From the NCBI RefSeq assembly GCF_029760895.1, contig NZ_CP121679.1, positions 4,012,001-4,076,000 of the forward strand: a stretch of DNA of 64,000 bases, given 5' to 3'. Within the stretch, counting starts at the first letter, position 1; each line of letters opens with the position of its first letter. Below, one piece after another: positions 21,767 through 29,811 of this stretch. The notes under the pieces were generated by a model. That model was not told where the DNA came from, did no database searches, and was given only the letters and a program-made list of their open reading frames with translations. The position numbers were made by a program, and so were the translations under genes. This DNA is from Ancylobacter sp. WKF20. Lineage in GTDB: Bacteria > Pseudomonadota > Alphaproteobacteria > Rhizobiales > Xanthobacteraceae.

Positions 21767-23785
21767 TCAGTCCCGCGCCAGCGCCACCACCGGGTCGAGC
21801 TTGGAGGCGCTGCGCGCCGGCAGGAAGCCGAACACGATGCCGATCAGGCTCGAACAGGCCACCGCCGCGACGATGGAGGTGGTGGAGTAGATCAGGCTGA
21901 AGCCGAGCCCGGCGAAGCTGAAGGCCAGCCCAAAGGCGAGCGCCAGCGCGATGCCGAGCACGCCGCCGAGCAGGCACACCACCACCGCCTCGGTGAGGAA
22001 TTGCTGGAGGATGTTGCTCTGGCGCGCTCCCACCGCCATGCGCACGCCGATCTCGCCGACCCGCTCGGAGACTGAGACCAGCATGATGTTCATCACCCCG
22101 ATGCCGCCGACGATGAGCGAGATCACCGCGATGGCGGCGATCAGCAAGGTGAGCGCCTGCGTGGTCGCGGTGATGGTGCGGCGGATGTCGTCGGTGTTGA
22201 TGATGAAGAAGTCCTTGGTGCCGTGGCGCTGGGTGAGGAAGGTGGTCACCGCCTGCTCGGCATAGGCGCTCTCCACCTCGTCGCGCACCTTCAGCGTGAT
22301 CGAGCGCAGCGAGGTCGAGCCGAGAAAGCGCGTCTGCACGCTGGTATAGGGCAGATAGAGCGAGAGGTTCTGGCTGGAGCCGAAGCCGCCCTGCTGGGTC
22401 TGGGTGACGCCGACCACCCGCGCCGGCACGGTGCCGATGAAGATCACCTGCCCGAGCGGCGACAGGCCCAGCTCGTCGAACAGCGCCTTGCGGGTGTTCT
22501 CGTCGATGACGACATCGAGCGCCCGCTCGGCCACGCTCTGCGCGTCGAAGAAGCGGCCGGTGGCGAGCTTGGTGCCCTTGGCGGCGAAATACTGCTCGCT
22601 CACCCCGTTGACCAGCGCGCTCGCCTCCTTGGCGCCGAAGCGCACGGTGCTGGAGGTCGAGACGGTGGGCGTTGCCGCCGCGACATAGGGCTGGCGCGCG
22701 AGTTCGCGCGCATCCGCCACCACCAGCGTGGTGATCTTGCCCGAGCGCGTGTCGCCGAAATCCTTGCCGGCGAAGATCTCGATCGTGTTGGTGCCGAGCC
22801 CGGCAATGTTGGACAGCACCACCTGCCGCGAGCCCTCGCCGAGCGCGACGACGCACACCACCGAGGCGATGCCGATGATGATGCCGAGCATGGTCAGCGC
22901 CGTGCGCAGGCGGTGCGCGTTCATCGAGCGCAGCGCCATGCGGAACGCTTCGCCGAACTGGCCGAAGGCGCTGCGCCACGACAGGGAAGCGCGCGGCACC
23001 CGTGCCGGCGGCGCGGCCGGGTGCTCAATGGGGGCATCGGGCCGGGTGCGGCGGTCGGCGATGATCGCCCCGTCGCTGATCTCGATGATGCGCTCGGCGC
23101 GGTTGGCGACGCTCATGTCGTGGGTGACGATGATGACGGTGCGGCCCTCGGCGTGCAGCTCGCCGAGGATCTTCAGCACTTCCTCGCCGCTCTGCCGGTC
23201 GAGCGCGCCGGTCGGCTCGTCGGCGAGGATGACGTCGGCGCCGTTCATCAGCGCGCGGGCGATGGAGACGCGCTGCTGCTGTCCGCCGGAAAGCTGGCCC
23301 GGCCGGTGCCGCAGCCGGTCGCCCATGCCGAGCCGGCCGAGCAGGGCGCTGGCGCGCTCCTGCCGCTGCTGCGCCGAGCGGCCGGCATAGATGGCGGGCA
23401 TCTCGACATTACCCAGCGCGGTCAGCTCGGACAGCAGCTGGTAGCGCTGGAAGATGAAGCCGAAATGCTCGCGCCGCAGTGCCGCCAGCTCGTCCGCACC
23501 GAGGCTCGATGTCTCCGTGCCGCCGATGCGGTAGCGCCCGGCGCTCGCCCGGTCGAGGCAGCCGAGAATGTTCATCAGCGTCGACTTGCCGGAGCCCGAG
23601 GCGCCGACGATGGCGACCATCTCGCCGGCGCGGATGGCGAGGTTGATGTCCTTGAGCACGGTGATCGTGCCCTCGCCGGCCTGGAAGTCGCGGCGCAACC
23701 CCTCAAGCACGATCAGCGGCTCGCCCGGCGCTGGCGCACCGTCGGGCGCGGCTCCTTGGGGGGTATCGTTCAGTAGCTTTCCCAT
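21767..23785 (-). CDS. macB: MacB-type ABC transporter (ATPase-permease fusion)
   Basis: A 672-residue inner-membrane mechanotransmission ABC protein. The N-terminal ATPase has Walker [10 protein letters not shown] (61-69), signature LSGGQQQR, Walker B VILADEP and H-loop VTHD. The C-terminal half has one helix (about 285-310), a large periplasmic domain, and three closing helices with the FtsX-like stretch [23 protein letters not shown]. With MacA and an outer-membrane TolC-like protein it would export peptides, macrolides or siderophores; no TolC gene is nearby. It starts 7 bases after macA. Confidence 0.9.
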   Translation of the reverse strand: MGKLLNDTPQGAAPDGAPAPGEPLIVLEGLRRDFQAGEGTITVLKDINLAIRAGEMVAIVGASGSGKSTLMNILGCLDRASAGRYRIGGTETSSLGADELAALRREHFGFIFQRYQLLSELTALGNVEMPAIYAGRSAQQRQERASALLGRLGMGDRLRHRPGQLSGGQQQRVSIARALMNGADVILADEPTGALDRQSGEEVLKILGELHAEGRTVIIVTHDMSVANRAERIIEISDGAIIADRRTRPDAPIEHPAAPPARVPRASLSWRSAFGQFGEAFRMALRSMNAHRLRTALTMLGIIIGIASVVCVVALGEGSRQVVLSNIAGLGTNTIEIFAGKDFGDTRSGKITTLVVADARELARQPYVAAATPTVSTSSTVRFGAKEASALVNGVSEQYFAAKGTKLATGRFFDAQSVAERALDVVIDENTRKALFDELGLSPLGQVIFIGTVPARVVGVTQTQQGGFGSSQNLSLYLPYTSVQTRFLGSTSLRSITLKVRDEVESAYAEQAVTTFLTQRHGTKDFFIINTDDIRRTITATTQALTLLIAAIAVISLIVGGIGVMNIMLVSVSERVGEIGVRMAVGARQSNILQQFLTEAVVVCLLGGVLGIALALAFGLAFSFAGLGFSLIYSTTSIVAAVACSSLIGIVFGFLPARSASKLDPVVALARD

Positions 23786-23792
23786 GGCGATC

Positions 23793-25016
23793 TCACATGC
23801 CGCCGCCAGGCGGCGGGCCGGGCATGCGCGCCGTAGCCACCGGCAGGTTCGCCGTGTCGCCGGTGACCACGCGTTCGCCCTCGTTGAGGCCCGAGCGCAC
23901 CTCGGCGAAGGTCTTGTCGTTGAGGCCGATGGCAACCTGCCGCGTCTCGACCTGCCCGGCCGAGGTGAGCACGCGCACCGCATAGAGCCCGTCCGCCCCG
24001 CGCGCGCCGAGCGCCATGGCGGGAACCAGCAGCGCGCCCTTGGCCGCGCCGGTGACGATGTGGACCTCGGCGGTCATGTAAGTGCGCAGCCGCCCGTCCG
24101 GGTTCGGCACTTCCAGCACGCCATTGTAATAGATGGCCGAGGACGAGGAGCTGGACGAGCTTGAGGAGGAGGTGCTGCTGGTGGTCGAACTGCTGAAGCT
24201 CTCATCGCTCTTGATCGAGACCGGCGCCGGCTCGATGGACAGCAAATCCGCCTCGTAGCGCCGGTCGCGGTCGCCGAGAATGGTGAACCAGGCCCGCTGG
24301 CCGGGGGCGGTCTGTACGACGTCCGCCTCGGAGATTTCCGCCCGCACCAGCATCCGGTCGAGCTGGCCGAGCACCACGATGGTGGGGGCGGACTGGCTGG
24401 CATTCACCGTCTGGCCCTGCTGGCTGACGATGGCGAGCACGGTGCCGTCGCTCGGCGCGGTGATGCGGGTATAGCCGAGATTGGCCTGCGCGGTTTCCAC
24501 CGCGACTTCCGCCTCGACGATCTGCGCCTTCAGCGCCTCGATCTGCGCCAGCGTCGCCTTCACATCCGCGTCCGCCGCCTCGTAATCGGCCTGCGAGACG
24601 ATCTTGGAGGTGACCATCTCGCTCTGGCGCTTGAGGATCATCTGGTTGCGGTAGAGCACCGCTTCCTTCTCGGCGAGCTGGGCCCGCACATCGGCGAGCG
24701 AGGCCTGCGAGGTGCGCAGCGAGTTGATCTGGGTGACCGAGTCGATCTCGGCCAGCAAGTCCCCCGCCTTCACCGTGTCGCCGAGCTTGACCAGCACGCG
24801 GGTGATGCGGCCGGACGCCTGCGCGCCGACGGCGACGAGGTTCGCCGGCTTCAGCGTGCCGCTGGCCAGCACCGCCACCTCGATGTCGCCGCGCGTGACG
24901 GGCGCCGTCACCAGGCTCGCCGCCGGATCGCGTGCCGTGTAGCGCGAGGCGATATAGCCACCGGCGAGCAGGGCCAGGACGAGGGCGGCGAGGAGAATCT
25001 TCGAGGGGCGGGACAT
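23793..25016 (-). CDS. macA: MacA-type periplasmic adaptor with serine-rich insertion
   Basis: Membrane-fusion partner of MacB, 407 residues: N-terminal anchor (about 7-24), lipoyl/barrel-sandwich halves around residues 60-90 and 175-200, and an alpha-hairpin between (about 95-175). Oddly, residues 275-293 are an uninterrupted serine/threonine run (15 Ser and 4 Thr, DNA 24138-24194) inserted in the beta-barrel region. Coding is maintained on both sides, so it is a low-complexity insertion and not a frameshift. ATG 25016 gives a normal start (MSRPSKILL). It diverges from the two-component genes at 25209. Confidence 0.88.
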   Translation of the reverse strand: MSRPSKILLAALVLALLAGGYIASRYTARDPAASLVTAPVTRGDIEVAVLASGTLKPANLVAVGAQASGRITRVLVKLGDTVKAGDLLAEIDSVTQINSLRTSQASLADVRAQLAEKEAVLYRNQMILKRQSEMVTSKIVSQADYEAADADVKATLAQIEALKAQIVEAEVAVETAQANLGYTRITAPSDGTVLAIVSQQGQTVNASQSAPTIVVLGQLDRMLVRAEISEADVVQTAPGQRAWFTILGDRDRRYEADLLSIEPAPVSIKSDESFSSSTTSSTSSSSSSSSSSSAIYYNGVLEVPNPDGRLRTYMTAEVHIVTGAAKGALLVPAMALGARGADGLYAVRVLTSAGQVETRQVAIGLNDKTFAEVRSGLNEGERVVTGDTANLPVATARMPGPPPGGGM

Positions 25017-25208
25017 GAGGTTGCGTCGTCTCTCCGGTCGGTCACGAGCCGAACAGATAGGCACGATGCGTGTCTCGCGTAGTTCCCATCATGGATGTGT
25101 GTTCGCGCCGGAGGCGATATTATTTCCGAAGGTTGCGATCGCGGCGCTGGCAATGCTGGTTTGCGAAATTCTCCGGCAATGGCCGACACGTCCGGCTACA
25201 GAGGGGCC

Positions 25209-25973
25209 ATGACGGACATGAACAGAGCCGATGCCGAGACCGGCCCGCACATTCTCGTGGTCGATGACGACCAGGAGATCCGCAAGCTTCTCGGACGCTA
25301 TCTCACCGGCCAGGCGTTCCGCGTGACGCTGGCCGAGACCGGGCGCGAGGCCGAGCGCCAGCTCGCCAATGGGCGTTTCGATCTCGTGGTGCTCGACCTG
25401 ATGCTGCCGGACACGTCCGGCCTCGATCTGTGCCGCTCCTTCCGCACACAGTCCAACATCCCCATCATCCTGCTCACCGCGCTGAAGGAGGATGTGGACC
25501 GCATCATCGGGCTGGAGATCGGCGCGGATGACTATCTCGGCAAGCCGTTCAACCCGCGCGAGCTGGTGGCGCGCATCCGCGCCGTGCTTCGGCGCACCCA
25601 TCTGCGCGAGGAAGCCACCAGCGAGCCCCGGCCCGGCCGGCTGCGCTTCGCCGGCTTCACCGCCGACCCGACGCTGCGCCGGGTGTGGGACAGCGAAGGC
25701 GCGGAGATCGTGTTCACCGGCGCCGAGTTCGACCTGCTGCTCGCCTTCATCGAGCGGCCCGGCCGGATGCTTTCGCGCGAGCAGCTGCTCGACATCACCC
25801 AGGGGCGCGGCTCCAGCGGCTTCGACCGCTCGATCGACGTGCTGATCAGCCGGCTGCGCCGCAAGCTGGGTGACGCCGGCAATTTCCAGATCATCAAGAC
25901 CCTGCGCAATGGCGGCTACCAGCTCGCCGCGCGGGTGGAGATCGTCGCCGGCGAGGATGGCGAGGCGGAATGA
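25209..25973 (+). CDS. OmpR-family response regulator
   Basis: 254 residues: receiver domain (about 13-125) with the acidic pocket VVDDDQE, phospho-acceptor Asp63 in VVLDLMLPD and lysine in YLGKPF, then a winged-helix OmpR DNA-binding domain (about 150-245) with SSGFDRSIDVLISRLRRKLGD. It overlaps the histidine kinase gene by four bases (ATGA) and diverges from macAB across a 192-base gap. Control of macAB by this pair is a reasonable inference from that layout. ATG 25209 has GAGGGG upstream; the ATG at 25218 is an alternative. Confidence 0.9.
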   Translation: MTDMNRADAETGPHILVVDDDQEIRKLLGRYLTGQAFRVTLAETGREAERQLANGRFDLVVLDLMLPDTSGLDLCRSFRTQSNIPIILLTALKEDVDRIIGLEIGADDYLGKPFNPRELVARIRAVLRRTHLREEATSEPRPGRLRFAGFTADPTLRRVWDSEGAEIVFTGAEFDLLLAFIERPGRMLSREQLLDITQGRGSSGFDRSIDVLISRLRRKLGDAGNFQIIKTLRNGGYQLAARVEIVAGEDGEAE

Positions 25974-27226
25974 CCAGTTTCCGCACCCGCGTCACCGCGC
26001 TGCTGGTCGGCGCGGTGCTGATCGTGGTGGCGCTGGCCACCGGCCTCTCCCTCGCTTTGCTGCCGCCGCCGCCCTTCCGCGAATTCGACGACGCCGTCGC
26101 CGGGCAGATCGCGCTGCTGATGGATCTCGCCGCGCGCACCCCCGACGCCATGCCGGACCTTGGCAATGCCCGCCTCGCCGACGCCCCGGTCGCGGGGCCG
26201 CAGGTGCCGGGCCCGCCCGACGGCATCGCCGCCGCCCTGGCGCGGCGCGGCATTGCCACCGACATACGGGTGAGCGATGTACCGGGCGAGACCTGGCCCG
26301 TCCTCTCCGCGCGCCTGCCCACCGGGCGCTGGGTCGTGATGTCCCTGCCCATGCCGCCCCCGCATGGCGGCAATGAATGGGTCTTCGTCGGCTGGGTGCT
26401 GATCATCGCGCTCGGCACCACGCTGGTCGTCGTCGCGGCGGTGCGCCGGCTCACCCGGCCGCTCGCCTTGTTACAGGAGGCCGCCGCCGCCATCGGCCCA
26501 GATGGCGAGCTGGCGCCGCTGAAGGAGAAGGGCCCGAGCGAGGTGCGCGCCGCCGCCACCGCGATCAACCGCCTCTCCGCCCGGCTGAAGGAGGCGATGG
26601 AGAGCCGCATGCGCCTCGTCGCGGCCGCCGGGCACGATCTGCGCACGCCGATGACGCGGATGCGCCTGCGCGCCGAGTTCCTGCCCGATCACGAGCGCGC
26701 CGCCTGGATCGCGGACCTTGATGAGCTCGACCGCATTGCCGACAGCGCCATCCGCCTCGTGCGCGAGGAGGTGGCCGGCGGCGCGGGCGAGGAAGTCCGG
26801 CTCGACACGCTGGTGTCGGAGGTGACGACCGAACTCGCCGTGCTCGGGATGAAGGTGACACTCGCCGCGCAGGTGCCGGGGAGCATCACCGGCCGGCCGC
26901 TGGCGCTGCGGCGGGCGCTGCGCAACCTCATCATCAACGCCGCCACCCACGGGCAGGGCGCGACGGTGCGCCTGCATGTCGACACCGCCCAGGCGGTGGT
27001 CGAGGTGGAGGATCGCGGGCCGGGCATTCCCGAGGCGCTGCTGCCGCGCGTCTTCGAGCCGTTCTTCCGCATCGACCCCGCCCGCAGCGCGCCCACACCC
27101 GGTGCCGGCCTTGGCCTTGCCATCGCCCATGAGATCGTCGCCCGCCACGGCGGCACGCTCAGCTTGCGCAATCTCAGCCCGGGCCTGCTTCAGACGGCGG
27201 TCTTTCCGCTGCGCACCGAGGCGTGA
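25970..27226 (+). CDS. Sensor histidine kinase (EnvZ-like)
   Basis: A 418-residue inner-membrane sensor. Helix 1 (about residues 8-30) and helix 2 (about 138-158) flank a periplasmic domain of about 105 residues rich in proline and alanine. HAMP is at about 159-210, the H-box has His222 in AAAGHDLRTP, and the ATPase has N-box NLIINAATHG, DRGPGIP and GAGLGLAIAHEIV. It overlaps the response regulator by four bases, so the two are a cognate pair. The signal is unknown; envelope stress or a MacAB substrate is possible given the divergent macAB operon. Confidence 0.9.
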   Translation: MTSFRTRVTALLVGAVLIVVALATGLSLALLPPPPFREFDDAVAGQIALLMDLAARTPDAMPDLGNARLADAPVAGPQVPGPPDGIAAALARRGIATDIRVSDVPGETWPVLSARLPTGRWVVMSLPMPPPHGGNEWVFVGWVLIIALGTTLVVVAAVRRLTRPLALLQEAAAAIGPDGELAPLKEKGPSEVRAAATAINRLSARLKEAMESRMRLVAAAGHDLRTPMTRMRLRAEFLPDHERAAWIADLDELDRIADSAIRLVREEVAGGAGEEVRLDTLVSEVTTELAVLGMKVTLAAQVPGSITGRPLALRRALRNLIINAATHGQGATVRLHVDTAQAVVEVEDRGPGIPEALLPRVFEPFFRIDPARSAPTPGAGLGLAIAHEIVARHGGTLSLRNLSPGLLQTAVFPLRTEA

Positions 27227-27315
27227 GCGGGACGGGCGCGGCGGAGATTGTGCGGGGCGCGCGGGGCGGCTAGAGGATCAGGCGTCCTCTCCGTCCCGCC
27301 GAAAGAGCCTGCCGC

Positions 27316-28668
27316 ATGAACGAGAACAGCCCGGCCGCCGGTGTCGCCGCGCAGCTTGCCGCGCGCATCGAGGCCAAGAGCGCCGTGATCGGCATCATCG
27401 GCCTCGGCTATGTCGGCCTGCCGCTGGCGCTGGTGGCTGTGGAAGCGGGCTTCCCGGTCATCGGCCTCGACATCAACCCGCGCCGGGTCGCCGAGATCGC
27501 CGCCGGCCGGCAGGTCATCAAATACATCCCCGCCGCGCGGATGGAGAGCGCGCTCGCCACCGGCCGCTTCACCGCGACGACCGATTTCGACCGCCTCGCC
27601 GAGTGCGACGCCATCATCATCTGCGTGCCGACGCCGCTGACCCGCCAGCGCGAGCCGGACCTGTCTTTTGTGGCCGACACTGCCCGCGCCATTGCTCGCA
27701 CCCTGCGGCCGGGCCAGCTCGTGGTGCTGGAATCGACGACCTGGCCCGGCACGACGGTGGAGGTGGTGAAGCCGATCCTCGAGGCGGGCGGGCTGGTCTC
27801 CGGCCGCGATGTCTTCCTCGCCTTCTCGCCCGAGCGCGAGGATCCCGGCAATGCCAGCTTCTCCACCGCCACCATCCCGAAGGTGGTGGGCGGCGACGGG
27901 GCGGTGGCCGGCGGGCTGGCGCAGGCGCTGTACCGTCCGCTGGTGAGCAAGGTGGTGCCGGTCTCGTCGACGCAGGTGGCCGAGGCCGCCAAGCTGACCG
28001 AGAACATCTTCCGCTCGGTCAACATCGCGCTGGTGAACGAGCTCAAGAGCGTCTACGGCGCCATGGGCATCGACATCTGGGAGGTGATGGAGGCGGCGGC
28101 GACCAAGCCGTTCGGCTTCATGCCGTTCTATCCCGGTCCCGGTCTGGGCGGGCACTGCATCCCTATCGACCCGTTCTATTTGACCTGGAAGGCGCGCGAA
28201 TTCGACATCGAGACGCGCTTCATCGAGTTGGCCGGGCAGATCAACACGCGCATGCCCTACATCGTCGTCGACCGTCTCGCCGAGGCGCTGGACCGCCATG
28301 CCGGGCGCGGGCTCGCCGGGGCGCGCATCCTCGTGCTCGGCGCCGCCTACAAGAAGAATGTCGACGACGTCCGCGAAAGCCCGGCGCTCAAGCTGATGGA
28401 GCTGATCGACGAGCGCGGCGGCCTCTGCGAATTTCATGACCCCTTCGTCGCCGCCCTGCCGCCGACCCGCCGCCACGCGCAGCTCAACGGCAAGGCCTCG
28501 CAGCCGCTGACCGTCGATCTCGTCAAGGGCGTCGATGCGGTGCTGGTCGCCACCGATCATGACGAGGTGGACTATGCGCTGGTGGCCCAGCACGCGCGCG
28601 TCATTGTCGACACGCGCAACGTCTTCACCCGCCTGAACCTGGCCCCGGCGGTGCTGGTCAAGGCGTAA
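27316..28668 (+). CDS. UDP-N-acetylglucosamine 6-dehydrogenase-type nucleotide sugar dehydrogenase
   Basis: Oxidises C6 of a UDP-sugar to a uronic acid using two NAD+. 450 residues: NAD-binding domain (IGLGYVGLPLA at about 29-40), central helical domain, and UDP-binding domain. The catalytic cysteine is Cys281 in GPGLGGHCIPIDPFYL. The pattern PGTT-x-E and SPEREDPGN fits the WbpA/TuaD-like UDP-GlcNAc or UDP-ManNAc dehydrogenase group better than UDP-glucose dehydrogenase. The likely use is an acidic sugar of a surface polysaccharide. It is convergent with a secreted polysaccharide lyase; no polysaccharide operon adjoins it directly. Confidence 0.85.
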   Translation: MNENSPAAGVAAQLAARIEAKSAVIGIIGLGYVGLPLALVAVEAGFPVIGLDINPRRVAEIAAGRQVIKYIPAARMESALATGRFTATTDFDRLAECDAIIICVPTPLTRQREPDLSFVADTARAIARTLRPGQLVVLESTTWPGTTVEVVKPILEAGGLVSGRDVFLAFSPEREDPGNASFSTATIPKVVGGDGAVAGGLAQALYRPLVSKVVPVSSTQVAEAAKLTENIFRSVNIALVNELKSVYGAMGIDIWEVMEAAATKPFGFMPFYPGPGLGGHCIPIDPFYLTWKAREFDIETRFIELAGQINTRMPYIVVDRLAEALDRHAGRGLAGARILVLGAAYKKNVDDVRESPALKLMELIDERGGLCEFHDPFVAALPPTRRHAQLNGKASQPLTVDLVKGVDAVLVATDHDEVDYALVAQHARVIVDTRNVFTRLNLAPAVLVKA

Positions 28669-28694
28669 GCGCGCGGCTCACTGGGCCTTGGCGG

Positions 28695-29708
28695 TCACTT
28701 CACCTTGGCGCAGGTCTCGCTCGACGCGACATCGGTGCAGGCCGGGCCGCGGCGGAACTCATCGTAATAGATGCGCCAGATATTATCCCGACCCGCCCGG
28801 TAGGGGCCGAATTTGAAATACAAGTGCTCGCCGAGCTGCGGGCCCTCATGGCCGATCTTGCCGGTGATGGTGGCGATCCACTGGCCGTTGACGACGATTT
28901 CGATGCGCCCATCACCCTGCGGGCCGGGTTTCACCAGAAAGACGAAATCCACCCAGCCCGAGGCAAGTGCGGGCAGGGTGCCGCCGCGCGGGGTCACGAT
29001 GAGGTCGGGCGTGCAGCCGCCAAAGCCGCCGGCGACCGCGTCGGGGCCGCCCGGCTCGATGGCGACCAGCGCGCGGAACTGGTTGTACTCGTCCGGCGCG
29101 GTGGTGACCGCCTCGCCCGGACGGCACCCCGAGGGGCGCTCGGCCGTGCCGCGCGCGGCATAGGCGCCGGTATCGGTGTCGATGGTGATGGCGAGCTTGC
29201 CCTCCATCAGGCGCAGCGCCAGCAGCGGGCTGTAATCGCCCATGGCGCCGGGATCGATCTCGCGCTTCCACTGCGCCATGACATAGCGGTGGCGCTCGGG
29301 CGGGATCGGCTCCGCCATCTTCATCGAGAAGGCGTACCAGACCGGGTCGCCATAGCGCACGAGGATGTCGGGCTTCTCCCAGACCTCGGCGCGCTCGCTG
29401 CACAGCTCATTGTCCGGCGGGCATTGCGGGCGCACCGACAGGTCGATGGCGCCTTTGCCGGAACGCACGACCTCGGACTGGAATGTGTGGGTGCCGGCGC
29501 CCTGCTCGCGATTGTTCTTGTAATAGAGGCCGCCGCCGGGCGCGAAGTCGCTGCCCTCGAAGCCGTCATAGAGGATGATGTTCTGCCCGTCCGCCCCGGC
29601 GGCCCTGCCGGCGGAGGAAAGGGATACCGAACCCAGCATGGCCAGTGCGACGAGACCGGCGAGAGGGCGGCGGGATGAGCGAAAACCGAGCGGGCGCAGG
29701 GACTTCAT
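28695..29708 (-). CDS. Secreted polysaccharide lyase-like protein
   Basis: 337 residues with a signal peptide (basic start, hydrophobic core about 17-31, then SAGRAAGADG). The mature part reads as a beta-jelly-roll of the heparin-lyase-I-like polysaccharide lyase family: ILYDGFEGSDF, EVWEKPDILVRYGDPVWYAFSMK, VMAQWKRE, WVDFVFLVKPGPQGDGRIEIVVNG, YFKFGPYRAG. Substrate unknown; it may trim the cell's own acidic exopolysaccharide or degrade an external uronate polymer. Cysteines at about 104, 111, 206, 238, 324 and 333 suit disulphides in the periplasm. It ends 26 bases from the nucleotide-sugar dehydrogenase on the opposite strand. Confidence 0.75.
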   Translation of the reverse strand: MKSLRPLGFRSSRRPLAGLVALAMLGSVSLSSAGRAAGADGQNIILYDGFEGSDFAPGGGLYYKNNREQGAGTHTFQSEVVRSGKGAIDLSVRPQCPPDNELCSERAEVWEKPDILVRYGDPVWYAFSMKMAEPIPPERHRYVMAQWKREIDPGAMGDYSPLLALRLMEGKLAITIDTDTGAYAARGTAERPSGCRPGEAVTTAPDEYNQFRALVAIEPGGPDAVAGGFGGCTPDLIVTPRGGTLPALASGWVDFVFLVKPGPQGDGRIEIVVNGQWIATITGKIGHEGPQLGEHLYFKFGPYRAGRDNIWRIYYDEFRRGPACTDVASSETCAKVK

Positions 29709-29811
29709 GCTAGCCTGTCATCATTTCGTGATGGCGCGTGCGCTTGTCAGCAGGGCTGACTATTTATGACGGTCGGAATCTTAAGCTCTCCCTAGGAAAG
29801 GCGTAAAGGCC

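Noticed and set aside
24138..24194. Frameshift in macA at the serine-rich tract
   Set aside because: The family reading frame continues unbroken on both sides, so it is a low-complexity insertion.
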